64,000 nt of DNA from an uncultured Oscillospiraceae bacterium (GTDB taxonomy: Bacteria > Bacillota > Clostridia > Oscillospirales > Oscillospiraceae). The notes under the pieces were generated by a model that did no database searches, had not been told where the DNA came from, and worked only from the letters and a program-made list of their open reading frames with translations. The stretch is from contig CANQBA010000002.1 of NCBI GenBank assembly GCA_947589545.1, positions 1-64,000 on the forward strand, read 5' to 3'. This document shows, in pieces, positions 57,783 through 64,000 of the stretch (the stretch's first letter is position 1; the number at the start of each line of letters is the position of its first letter). The position numbers were made by a program, and so were the translations under genes.

Positions 57783-58429
57783 TGGGCATAGACTACGCCC
57801 TTTTTGACCTGGACGGCACCCTCACCGACCCCAAGGTGGGCATCACCCGCTCCGCCGCCCACGCCCTCCGGCATTTCGGCATCGAGGCCGACCCGGAGAC
57901 GCTGACCTGCTTCATTGGCCCGCCCCTCAACGAGACGTTTTCGGAGCGCTTTGGCCTGACGGAGGATCAGCTGCCCACGGCGGTCGCCAAGTTCCGGGAG
58001 TATTTCGAGCCCCGGGGTTGGCTGGAGAACGTGCCCTATCCGGGCATTGAAAAGACCCTGGAGCGCCTGCAGAGGGCCGGGATAACGCTGGTTTTGGCCA
58101 CCTCCAAGCCGGAGGCCTTCGCCCTTCGGATCATGGAGCGGTTCGACCTGGCGAAATACTTCACGCTCCTGTGCGGCGCGCCCATGGACGAGAAAAAGGC
58201 CTTCAAGGCCGCCGTGGTGGAGCGTGCCCTCCGGGAGGCGGGCATCACGGACACGCACCGCGCCCTGATGGTGGGCGATAAGCGCCACGACGTGGAAGGC
58301 GCGCGGGCAAACGGCCTTGACACCGTGGGCGTCCTCTGGGGCTACGGCACAAAAGAGGAGCTGGAAATGGCGGGCGCGAAGTACCTGGCGGAAGATTTGA
58401 CGCAGATGGAAGAAATCCTCTTACAGTGA
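57782..58429 (+). CDS. HAD-superfamily hydrolase (Gph/PpaX-like)
   Basis: 215 aa from ATG 57782, overlapping the pyrF stop. HAD motif 1 DLDGTLTDP at about 8-16, motif 2 VLATSKPEA near 110-115, motif 3 Lys in KAFKAAVVERAL, and motif 4 MVGDKRHDVEGARANGL. A phosphoglycolate phosphatase-like small cap domain. It could hydrolyse a nucleotide or phospho-sugar side product. The coupled start within the pyr operon supports a house-cleaning role around nucleotides. Confidence 0.85.
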   Translation: MGIDYALFDLDGTLTDPKVGITRSAAHALRHFGIEADPETLTCFIGPPLNETFSERFGLTEDQLPTAVAKFREYFEPRGWLENVPYPGIEKTLERLQRAGITLVLATSKPEAFALRIMERFDLAKYFTLLCGAPMDEKKAFKAAVVERALREAGITDTHRALMVGDKRHDVEGARANGLDTVGVLWGYGTKEELEMAGAKYLAEDLTQMEEILLQ

Positions 58430-58543
58430 CAGAGTGTTCAAAAAAGCGGAAATCCTACAAGGCAATTCGATACATTTTCGGGCCGGCAAGGCCGTCCCCT
58501 GCGGAGAACCGTTTTAGCCGCAAAAATGACGGGAGGGAAAAAC

Positions 58544-59008
58544 GTGTGCTTCATTTGTGACAGAATCGAGCAGATCAAAAACGGCGCCAACCCCTATTTT
58601 GTGCGGGAGCTGGAAACCGGGTATGTGGTCATTGGGGACAACCAGCACTTCCGGGGGTACACGCTCTTTTTGTACAAGCGCCACGAGGGGAAAACGGAGC
58701 TCTTCCATTTAGAGCCGGAGGAGCGGGCCAAATTCATGGAGGAGATGGCCCTGACAGCCCAGGCGGTCAGCCGGGCCTTCGGGGCGGAGAAGATGAACTG
58801 CGAGCTTTTGGGAAACGGCGACGCGCACCTGCACTGGCACCTGTTTCCGCGCGTGGCGGGGGACATCGAAAACTACGGAAACAACGGGCGCGGCCCCGTC
58901 TGGTGGTACCCCATGGAAAAGATGTACGCCGACGAAAACCGCCCCACGCCGGAGGAGCTGGAGGACATGAAGCAGCGGCTCCGCGCGGAATTGGACAAGC
59001 TCATTTAG
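58544..59008 (+). CDS. HIT-family hydrolase (histidine triad)
   Basis: 154 aa from GTG 58544, since GGGAGG lies 8 nt upstream and inside the alternative frame from ATG 58526. An N-terminal CFICDRIEQIKNG resembles the zinc-binding start of HIT proteins. The histidine triad is HLHWHLFPR near 109-117. Such enzymes cleave dinucleoside polyphosphates or AMP conjugates. It lies in the gap between the pyrCKDF-HAD and pyrEBI groups, 114 bp after the HAD gene and 30 bp before pyrE. Confidence 0.84.
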   Translation: MCFICDRIEQIKNGANPYFVRELETGYVVIGDNQHFRGYTLFLYKRHEGKTELFHLEPEERAKFMEEMALTAQAVSRAFGAEKMNCELLGNGDAHLHWHLFPRVAGDIENYGNNGRGPVWWYPMEKMYADENRPTPEELEDMKQRLRAELDKLI

Positions 59009-59038
59009 ATAAAAACGATCCACAGGAGGAACGATCAT

Positions 59039-59695
59039 ATGGAAACCTACAAGCACGACTTTATTGAATTTCTGGAGGGGGCCGGGGTGCTGAAATTCGG
59101 CGACTTCACCGCCAAATCGGGGCGGAAAATCCCCTACTTCATCAACGCCGGGGAGATCAAGACCGGCGAGCAGATCATGCGCCTGGGCCACTTCTACGCC
59201 AGGGCGTATCTGGACAATCTGGGGGACCGGCAGACCGTCCTCTTCGGGCCGGCCTACAAGGGCATCCCCATCGCCGTCTCCGCCGCCGCCGCCCTGGCCC
59301 GGGAGGGACTGGACGTTCCCTTCTGCTTCAACCGCAAGGAGGCCAAGGATCACGGCGAGGGCGGCTCCATCGTGGGGCACGTGCCCCAGGCCGGGGAGGA
59401 GATCGTCATCACCGAGGACGTGATCACCGCCGGCACCGCCATCCGGGAGAGCATGGAGATCCTCTCTCAGCTGGAGGGCGCCAAGGTGGCCGCCTGCCTC
59501 ATCATGGTGAACCGGGGCGAGAAGGGAAAAACCGACAAGGGCGCCATGGAGGAGATCCGGGAGGAGTTCGGCTTCCCGGTCTATTCCGTGGTGGACGTCT
59601 GGGATATCATCGAGTACCTGGAGGAGAAGCCGGAGAACGCCGCCAACGTCAAGCGTATCCGGGACTATTTAGCGGTGAACGGAGCGAAAAAATGA
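59039..59695 (+). CDS. pyrE: Orotate phosphoribosyltransferase
   Basis: 218 aa. Adds phosphoribose from PRPP to orotate. [41 protein letters not shown], the [11 protein letters not shown] flexible loop (catalytic Lys), and the PRPP motif [18 protein letters not shown] before the ATG. Four-base overlap (ATGA) with pyrB. Confidence 0.95.
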   Translation: METYKHDFIEFLEGAGVLKFGDFTAKSGRKIPYFINAGEIKTGEQIMRLGHFYARAYLDNLGDRQTVLFGPAYKGIPIAVSAAAALAREGLDVPFCFNRKEAKDHGEGGSIVGHVPQAGEEIVITEDVITAGTAIRESMEILSQLEGAKVAACLIMVNRGEKGKTDKGAMEEIREEFGFPVYSVVDVWDIIEYLEEKPENAANVKRIRDYLAVNGAKK

Positions 59696-60606
59696 GAAGT
59701 CTTTTGGATATCGCCGACCTCACCGTGGAGGAGATCGACGCCCTGATCGCCAAGGCCCAGGACATCATCGCGAACCCCGACAAATATGCCGAAAAATGCC
59801 GCCGCAAGAAGCTTGCCACCCTCTTTTACGAGCCCTCCACCCGCACCCGCCTGAGCTTTGAGGCGGCGATGCTGGAGCTGGGCGGCAGTGTCATCGGCTT
59901 TTCCGAGGCCCAGTCCAGCTCCGCCGCCAAGGGCGAGAGCGTGGCGGACACCGCCAGGGTCATCAGCTGCTTTGCGGACATCATCGCCATGCGCCACCCC
60001 AAGGAGGGCGCGCCCCGGGTGGCGGCCATGAACGCCAGTATCCCCGTCATCAACGCCGGGGACGGCGGCCACAACCACCCCACCCAGACCCTTACGGATC
60101 TGCTTACCATCCAGCGGGAGAAGGGGCGGCTCCACCACATGACCGTGGGGTGCTGCGGCGACCTGAAATTTGGGCGCACGGTACACTCCCTCTTAGGGGC
60201 CATGAGCCGCTACGAGGGCGTGAATTTCGTGCTGATCTCCCCGGAGGAGCTGAAGGTTCCCGAGCATGTGCGCACGGATATCCTCAACGCCTCCGGCGTC
60301 AAATACCGGGAGACGGAGTCCCTTTTGGAGGCCATGCCGGAGCTGGACGTCCTCTATATGACAAGAGTCCAGCGGGAGCGGTTCATCAGCGAGGCGGACT
60401 ATGTGCGCCTCAAAGACACCTATATCCTGACCCCGGACAAGCTGACGGGCGCCAAGGCGGATCTGTCCATCCTGCACCCCCTGCCCAGGGTCAACGAGAT
60501 CAGCGTGGCCATCGATTCAGACCCCCGGGCCTGTTACTTTAAGCAGGTGCTCAACGGAAAATTCATCCGTATGGCCCTGATTTTGATGCTGTTGGAGGTG
60601 GAGTGA
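59692..60606 (+). CDS. pyrB: Aspartate carbamoyltransferase catalytic subunit
   Basis: 304 aa. Condenses carbamoyl phosphate with aspartate. [18 protein letters not shown] holds the carbamoyl-phosphate-binding STRTR motif. Also [58 protein letters not shown] and HPLPRVNEI for substrate contacts. One base before pyrI, indicating a PyrBI holoenzyme. Confidence 0.96.
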   Translation: MRSLLDIADLTVEEIDALIAKAQDIIANPDKYAEKCRRKKLATLFYEPSTRTRLSFEAAMLELGGSVIGFSEAQSSSAAKGESVADTARVISCFADIIAMRHPKEGAPRVAAMNASIPVINAGDGGHNHPTQTLTDLLTIQREKGRLHHMTVGCCGDLKFGRTVHSLLGAMSRYEGVNFVLISPEELKVPEHVRTDILNASGVKYRETESLLEAMPELDVLYMTRVQRERFISEADYVRLKDTYILTPDKLTGAKADLSILHPLPRVNEISVAIDSDPRACYFKQVLNGKFIRMALILMLLEVE

Positions 60607-60607
60607 G

Positions 60608-61024
60608 ATGCTTATCGGTACCATTGTGGACGGAATCGTCATCGACCACATCCCCGCGGGGCGGGGCATGGAGCTGTACGGCTGCCTGGGGCTTGACAAG
60701 CTCGGCTGTGAGGTGGCGCTCATCAAAAACGCTCCCTCCGGCAAGCGGGGAAAGAAGGATATCCTGAAGATCAACGAGGTCATCGACCTGAACTTTGACC
60801 TGCTGGGTTATATCGACCCCCACATCACCGTCAACATCATCCGGGGCGGCGAGCGGGTGGAGAAGCGTCACCCCGATCTGCCCGACGAGATCCGGGACGT
60901 CATCAAGTGCAAAAATCCCCGGTGCATCACCTCCACCGAGCAGGAGATCCAGCACATCTTCAAGCTCACCGACCGGGAAAACCGGGTCTACCGCTGCGCC
61001 TACTGCGACACGCGGGCGAAGTGA
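60608..61024 (+). CDS. pyrI: Aspartate carbamoyltransferase regulatory subunit
   Basis: 138 aa. IDGIVIDHIPAGRG-like start (VDGIVIDHIPAGRG), nucleotide-binding N-domain, and a C-terminal zinc domain CKNPRC then YRCAYCD that contacts PyrB. Makes PyrB allosterically regulated by nucleotides. Last gene of the operon, followed by a terminator at 61168-61198. Confidence 0.95.
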   Translation: MLIGTIVDGIVIDHIPAGRGMELYGCLGLDKLGCEVALIKNAPSGKRGKKDILKINEVIDLNFDLLGYIDPHITVNIIRGGERVEKRHPDLPDEIRDVIKCKNPRCITSTEQEIQHIFKLTDRENRVYRCAYCDTRAK

Positions 61025-61046
61025 CGCGAAGCTTTGCTATATGCAT

Positions 61047-61075
61047 ATTATAGAGCATAGAAAAACCGCTGTCAA
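61047..61075 (-). promoter_or_regulatory. Consensus promoter antisense to pyrI
   Basis: Minus strand perfect TTGACA (61070-61075), 17-bp spacer, perfect TATAAT (61047-61052). The predicted start near 61040 lies just after the pyrI stop, reading back into pyrI and pyrB. No supported minus-strand gene follows, so the product would be an antisense RNA. Confidence 0.5.
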
Positions 61076-61167
61076 GTATATTTTTGAAGTACTTTTGATA
61101 TATTCAATAATTGCATTAAAAATAACGTATTTCAAACGTTCCGCAACTGACAGTTGCGCAATTTCAA

Positions 61168-61198
61168 AGCGCCGGGTTGCAGACAAGCCGGCGCTTTT
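61168..61198 (+). terminator. Terminator of the pyr operon
   Basis: AGCGCCGG, 12-base loop, CCGGCGCT followed by TTTT. About 145 bp after pyrI. A palindrome GCAACTGACAGTTGC lies just before it (61143-61157). Confidence 0.65.
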
Positions 61199-61254
61199 AC
61201 GCTATGATAGCACAGGGTGAGGGGAGTCGAACCCTAAGAAAGGAGGGCTTTTTA

Positions 61255-62178
61255 ATGAGCCTTGGAACAAAATTATATGAGCTGCGCAACAAAGCCGGCC
61301 TCTCCCAGGACGCCCTGGCGGAGAAGCTGGAGGTGTCGCGGCAGTCGGTGAGCAAGTGGGAGACGGACGTCTCGGTGCCGGAGCTGGAGAAGCTCATCAA
61401 GCTTGCGGAGCTTTTCAACGTGACCCTGGACGAGCTGGTGCTGGACAGGCCCGGCCCCGCCACGCCGGAAAGCGGGCAGGCCGGCACGCCACAACCGGAG
61501 GCCGCGCCGCCGGCATCGGAGCCGCGGACGGACGCGGGCCGGCCCCTGACCGGGGCGCGGCTGGCGGGGGCCATCCTGCTGATCATCGCCGGGGTGGGTA
61601 CCCTGCTGGGGCTGTTTTTGGCGGGCTTTGAGATCCTGCTTCTCACCGTGCCCCTGTGTGTGCCCGGGATCCTGTGCCTTGTCTGTAAGAAGCGTCCGGC
61701 CCTGTGGGCGGTGTGGTCGGCGGTGCTGATTGTGGAGATATACCTGGCGTCCGCCACCGGCGCTTCCCCCGCGCGGATCGTATTCTATCTCTGGCACCCG
61801 GAGCTTTTGGCGGGTACGTCGCCGGCGGCGCTCTGGGTCTCCGGCGCTTTGCAGGCGGTGGATGTGCTGATGATCCTCTGGACGGTGCTGTCCTTCCGCA
61901 GGACGGTTCTGCCCCGGAACGCCAAGACCGTCACTCTGGCGGCGGGGCTGTGGCTTCTGCTGTTGGTGATCCTGCCCGTCGCCTCCCGGCTGGTCGCTCG
62001 GACGTTCCTGCCGTACTCCGTCCAGGGCGGCGTCATCATCATGACCCCGGAGCTGCAAAGAAAGACGAATTTGGGACAGGTGCTGCTTAACCTGCTGGAT
62101 TTCCCGCGCCTCCCCCTCCTGGCCGCCGCCGTGACGGTGACGGTACTGCTGCTGAAAAAGAGGAAAGCGAAAGAATAA
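61255..62178 (+). CDS. XRE-family HTH regulator with membrane domain
   Basis: 307 aa from ATG 61255 (AAAGGAGGG, 7-nt spacing). An N-terminal XRE helix-turn-helix (LGTKLYELRNKAGLSQDALA, SRQSVSKWETDVSVPELEKL) occupies about 1-65. A Pro/Ala/Glu-rich linker follows, then six or so hydrophobic segments from about 115 to 300 (GAILLIIAGVGTLLGLFLAG, LWLLLLVILPVASRLV, LLAAAVTVTVLLL). This DNA-binding plus membrane layout is common in Clostridia; the membrane part may sense a signal or act in envelope stress. Followed by a clear terminator. Confidence 0.82.
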   Translation: MSLGTKLYELRNKAGLSQDALAEKLEVSRQSVSKWETDVSVPELEKLIKLAELFNVTLDELVLDRPGPATPESGQAGTPQPEAAPPASEPRTDAGRPLTGARLAGAILLIIAGVGTLLGLFLAGFEILLLTVPLCVPGILCLVCKKRPALWAVWSAVLIVEIYLASATGASPARIVFYLWHPELLAGTSPAALWVSGALQAVDVLMILWTVLSFRRTVLPRNAKTVTLAAGLWLLLLVILPVASRLVARTFLPYSVQGGVIIMTPELQRKTNLGQVLLNLLDFPRLPLLAAAVTVTVLLLKKRKAKE

Positions 62179-62182
62179 CATC

Positions 62183-62210
62183 AGCGCCCCCGGATGACCG
62201 GGGGCGCTTT
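62183..62210 (+). terminator. Terminator after the XRE membrane regulator
   Basis: AGCGCCCCCGG, ATGA loop, CCGGGGGCGCT followed by TTT. Perfect 11-bp stem. It lies between convergent genes and could serve both strands. Confidence 0.8.
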
Positions 62211-62245
62211 GAAATGTGCTGGTTTGCAGTTGTGTACGGTGTGAT

Positions 62246-62632
62246 TCACACCGCCCGATAGACCGCGAAGGCGATCAGGGAGAGGACGAGGTAGACGGCG
62301 CCGGCCAGGAGCAGGCCCTTGGAGCTCTTGCGCTCGGCGGCCTTGCGCTGGCGGTATTCGTCCATCGTCTCGCTTTTTCCGTCGCGGCGGAGGAAGGGGA
62401 GCGCCGTCTCCAGAGCCGATTTGACGCCAAAGCCGGTGACGTCGAAGGCGCCCTTGTTGCGGACGCCCCGGATGCCGCCGATACCCAGAAGAAAGACGGA
62501 GGCCACAAAGAACCCGTCGCACACGCTTCTGGCGGCGCCGTATTGGCGGCTCATATTGAGGGCAAATACGGCGGCGGAGATGACAAGGCCGATCAAAAGG
62601 TTCAGGAGAAAGTCCCGCTGCTTCTCTTTCAT
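62246..62632 (-). CDS. Small membrane protein (DUF3899-like)
   Basis: 128 aa. Three hydrophobic segments: FLLNLLIGLVISAAVFALN (about 8-26), VCDGFFVASVFLLGIGGI (about 37-54) and LLLAGAVYLVLSLIAFAVY (about 107-125). The GIGGIRGVRNKGAFDVTGFG motif in between is characteristic of DUF3899 proteins. Overlaps the upstream ABC ATPase gene by four bases (ATGA), so it belongs to the oligopeptide transporter operon. Function unknown. Confidence 0.72.
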   Translation of the reverse strand: MKEKQRDFLLNLLIGLVISAAVFALNMSRQYGAARSVCDGFFVASVFLLGIGGIRGVRNKGAFDVTGFGVKSALETALPFLRRDGKSETMDEYRQRKAAERKSSKGLLLAGAVYLVLSLIAFAVYRAV

Positions 62633-63783
62633 TTGCTCTCCAAGCTTTCCAGGATGCGCTTATACTCAGCCTCGTTGCACTGAACGAAGTGACCGGGGCG
62701 CACCTCACGGAAGCTGGGCTTATCCACGCTGTAATCGTGCTCCGCCAGGGGGTTGTAGGTGATGCGCTTCCGGGCCTTCTCGTAGATGGGATCGGGCAGG
62801 GGGATGGCGGAGAGCAGGGAGCGGGTGTAGGGGTGGAGGGGATGGGCGAAGAGCTCGTCGGAGTCGGCCAGCTCCACCATCTTGCCGAAATACATGACCC
62901 CGATGCGGTTGGAGAAGTACTTGACCACGGAGAGGTCATGGGCGATAAAGAGGATGGTGAGGCCGAATTTGTCCCGCAGCTCGTTCAGCAGGTTGATGAC
63001 CTGGGCCTGGACAGACACGTCCAGGGCGGACACGGGCTCGTCGGCGATGATGAGCTCCGGGTTCATGATGATGGAGCGGGCCACGCCGATGCGCTGGCGC
63101 TGGCCGCCGGAGAACTCGTGTGGATAGCGGGAGGCGTGCTCGCGCACCAGGCCCACCAGCTCCAGCATCTCGTAAACCTTTTCGTCGATGACCTTCTTGT
63201 CCCGTTCGCCCTGGATGACCAGGCCCTCGGAGATGGTCTCGCGCACGGTCATACGGGGATCCAGGGAGGCGATGGGATCCTGGAAAATCATCTGGATCTG
63301 GGTGACAAGGCGGGTATTCCGCGCCTTGCGCATAGCGTCCTTGTATTCGGCCTCCAGCTTGGCCTTCTCCTGGCCGGCGGCCTTGGCGATCAGGGGCTCG
63401 TACTTCTCCCGCGTCTCCTTCTGGAGCTTTTCGGAGTACATCTTGTCGCAGTTCTTCTGGTCGTTTTTGGCGGCCGCGATCTGCGCCTTCAGCTCCTGGG
63501 CGCGGGCGGGATCCTTGCAGGCCTTCAGCTCCTCCTTGAGCTTCTGGGTGCCGGCGCAGATGCGTACGCCCTTGAAGTACACGTCGCCGGAGGTGATGTT
63601 GTAGAGCTTGATGATGGAGCGGCCGGTGGTGGTCTTGCCGCAGCCGGACTCGCCCACCAGGCCGAAGACCTCGCCCTTTTTTATGTCGAAGCTCACGTCG
63701 TCCACGGCCTTGGTCACGAAATTGCCGGCCTTGAAATACTGGCAAAGATGCTCGACGCGGAGCAATGTCTCCTGATTATTCAT
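62629..63783 (-). CDS. Oligopeptide ABC transporter ATP-binding protein (OppF-like)
   Basis: 384 aa, longer than the ~320 aa usual for OppF because of a charged insertion at about 80-150 ([39 protein letters not shown]) between Walker A and the Q-loop. Walker [17 protein letters not shown] near 37-52. Q-loop QIMFQDP, signature [10 protein letters not shown], Walker [13 protein letters not shown], switch His in [11 protein letters not shown], and the Opp-type tail [14 protein letters not shown]. With OppD upstream it powers peptide import. Confidence 0.88.
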   Translation of the reverse strand: MNNQETLLRVEHLCQYFKAGNFVTKAVDDVSFDIKKGEVFGLVGESGCGKTTTGRSIIKLYNITSGDVYFKGVRICAGTQKLKEELKACKDPARAQELKAQIAAAKNDQKNCDKMYSEKLQKETREKYEPLIAKAAGQEKAKLEAEYKDAMRKARNTRLVTQIQMIFQDPIASLDPRMTVRETISEGLVIQGERDKKVIDEKVYEMLELVGLVREHASRYPHEFSGGQRQRIGVARSIIMNPELIIADEPVSALDVSVQAQVINLLNELRDKFGLTILFIAHDLSVVKYFSNRIGVMYFGKMVELADSDELFAHPLHPYTRSLLSAIPLPDPIYEKARKRITYNPLAEHDYSVDKPSFREVRPGHFVQCNEAEYKRILESLESK

Positions 63784-64000
63784 CCTTGCTCTCCCTCCTT
63801 GCGTTCATACGAGCGATCCTGTCGGTGACGGCCTTGGGCGGATCCACCTTGGGCGCGTCGGGGTGCAGGAGCCAAGTGGCGGCGAAGTGTGTGTCGGAGA
63901 TCTTGAACATGGGCGGCTGGCGCTCGAAATCGATGGCCATGGCGTACTGGTTGCGGGGGGCGAAGGCGTCGCCCTTGGGCGGGTAGATCATGTTGGGGGG
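63776..64000 (-). CDS. Oligopeptide ABC transporter ATP-binding protein (OppD-like), C-terminal part
   Basis: The frame continues beyond the window edge; the visible ~74 residues end the protein. MIYPPKGDAFAPRNQYAMAI, PPMFKISDTHFAATWLLHPD and APKVDPPKAVTDRI are the C-terminal OppD/DppD segment, whose cluster-type Cys positions (CxxRCP-like) are absent here. Overlaps the start of the OppF-like gene by 8 bp, so they are coupled. Confidence 0.78.
   Translation of the reverse strand, partial: PPNMIYPPKGDAFAPRNQYAMAIDFERQPPMFKISDTHFAATWLLHPDAPKVDPPKAVTDRIARMNARRESKDE

Noticed and set aside
61201-61245. Possible tRNA T-arm (GGGGAGTCGAACCC) upstream of the XRE gene
   Set aside because: Only one arm-like motif, no neighbouring stems; a chance match is likely.

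Overview
The window reads as chromosomal DNA of a high-GC (roughly 60 %) Gram-positive anaerobe of the class Clostridia, most likely an Oscillospiraceae-type gut bacterium. The evidence is strong AGGAGG-type ribosome binding sites, a YesMN/LplABC-type sugar system, PyrK/PyrDB-type pyrimidine enzymes, Clostridia-type RsgI and MobL remnants, and short interspersed intergenic repeats. The genus is inference; no rRNA is present.

Region by region: (1) 1-87 is the 3' end of an IS110-type transposase. (2) 267-14469, all on the minus strand, is an unusual eight-gene block: a large frameshifted membrane/zinc-ribbon protein, then a DUF4428-like zinc-finger protein, a helical protein, a membrane protein, a charged helical protein, an Hsp70/actin-like ATPase, an unknown protein and a Ycf46-like AAA+ ATPase. 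A decayed ISAs1 element (10323-11390, with a 10-bp target duplication) separates the first gene from the other seven, which keep their own promoter. (3) A decayed IS1182-type element (14696-15688) lies between this block and an ECF sigma factor/RsgI-like anti-sigma pair with five PepSY domains. (4) 18.7-25.7 kb is housekeeping: a 2-hydroxyacid dehydrogenase, a radical SAM enzyme, Ddl, an APH-like kinase, MurF and an RluA-type pseudouridine synthase, with three copies of a structured intergenic repeat.

(5) tRNA-Asp and tRNA-Thr (25.7-25.9 kb) are followed by a degraded integrative element to about 31.3 kb: tyrosine integrase, excisionase, relaxase remnant, an AbrB/PIN toxin-antitoxin pair between 34-bp direct repeats, a ribbon-helix-helix-like protein, and a divergently transcribed winged-helix/DUF6076 pair. 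(6) 31.4-46.5 kb is a xylo-oligosaccharide utilisation locus. YesMN senses and activates. A lipoprotein and two permeases import the oligosaccharide. GH8, GH3 and an esterase trim it inside the cell. Xylulokinase feeds the pentose phosphate pathway. (7) 46.5-52.0 kb is an island of unusual genes: a truncated P-loop kinase, a radical SAM protein, an HTH-PIN-ankyrin fusion, and a protein with four tandem copies of a zinc-ribbon module whose 5' leader has a terminator. An ISAs1-related MITE closes it.

(8) 52.0-54.1 kb holds an SCP2-like protein and a class III aminotransferase. (9) 54.2-61.0 kb is a de novo pyrimidine operon, pyrC-K-D-F-HAD-HIT-pyrE-B-I, with a consensus promoter pointing antisense into its 3' end. 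(10) 61.2-64.0 kb has an XRE-type membrane regulator, a small membrane protein, and two ABC ATPase genes of an oligopeptide transporter, the last cut by the window edge.

The best candidates for undescribed systems are the Hsp70/AAA+/zinc-ribbon block (267-14469) and the HTH-PIN-ankyrin/radical SAM/P-loop cluster with its four-module neighbour (46859-51763).
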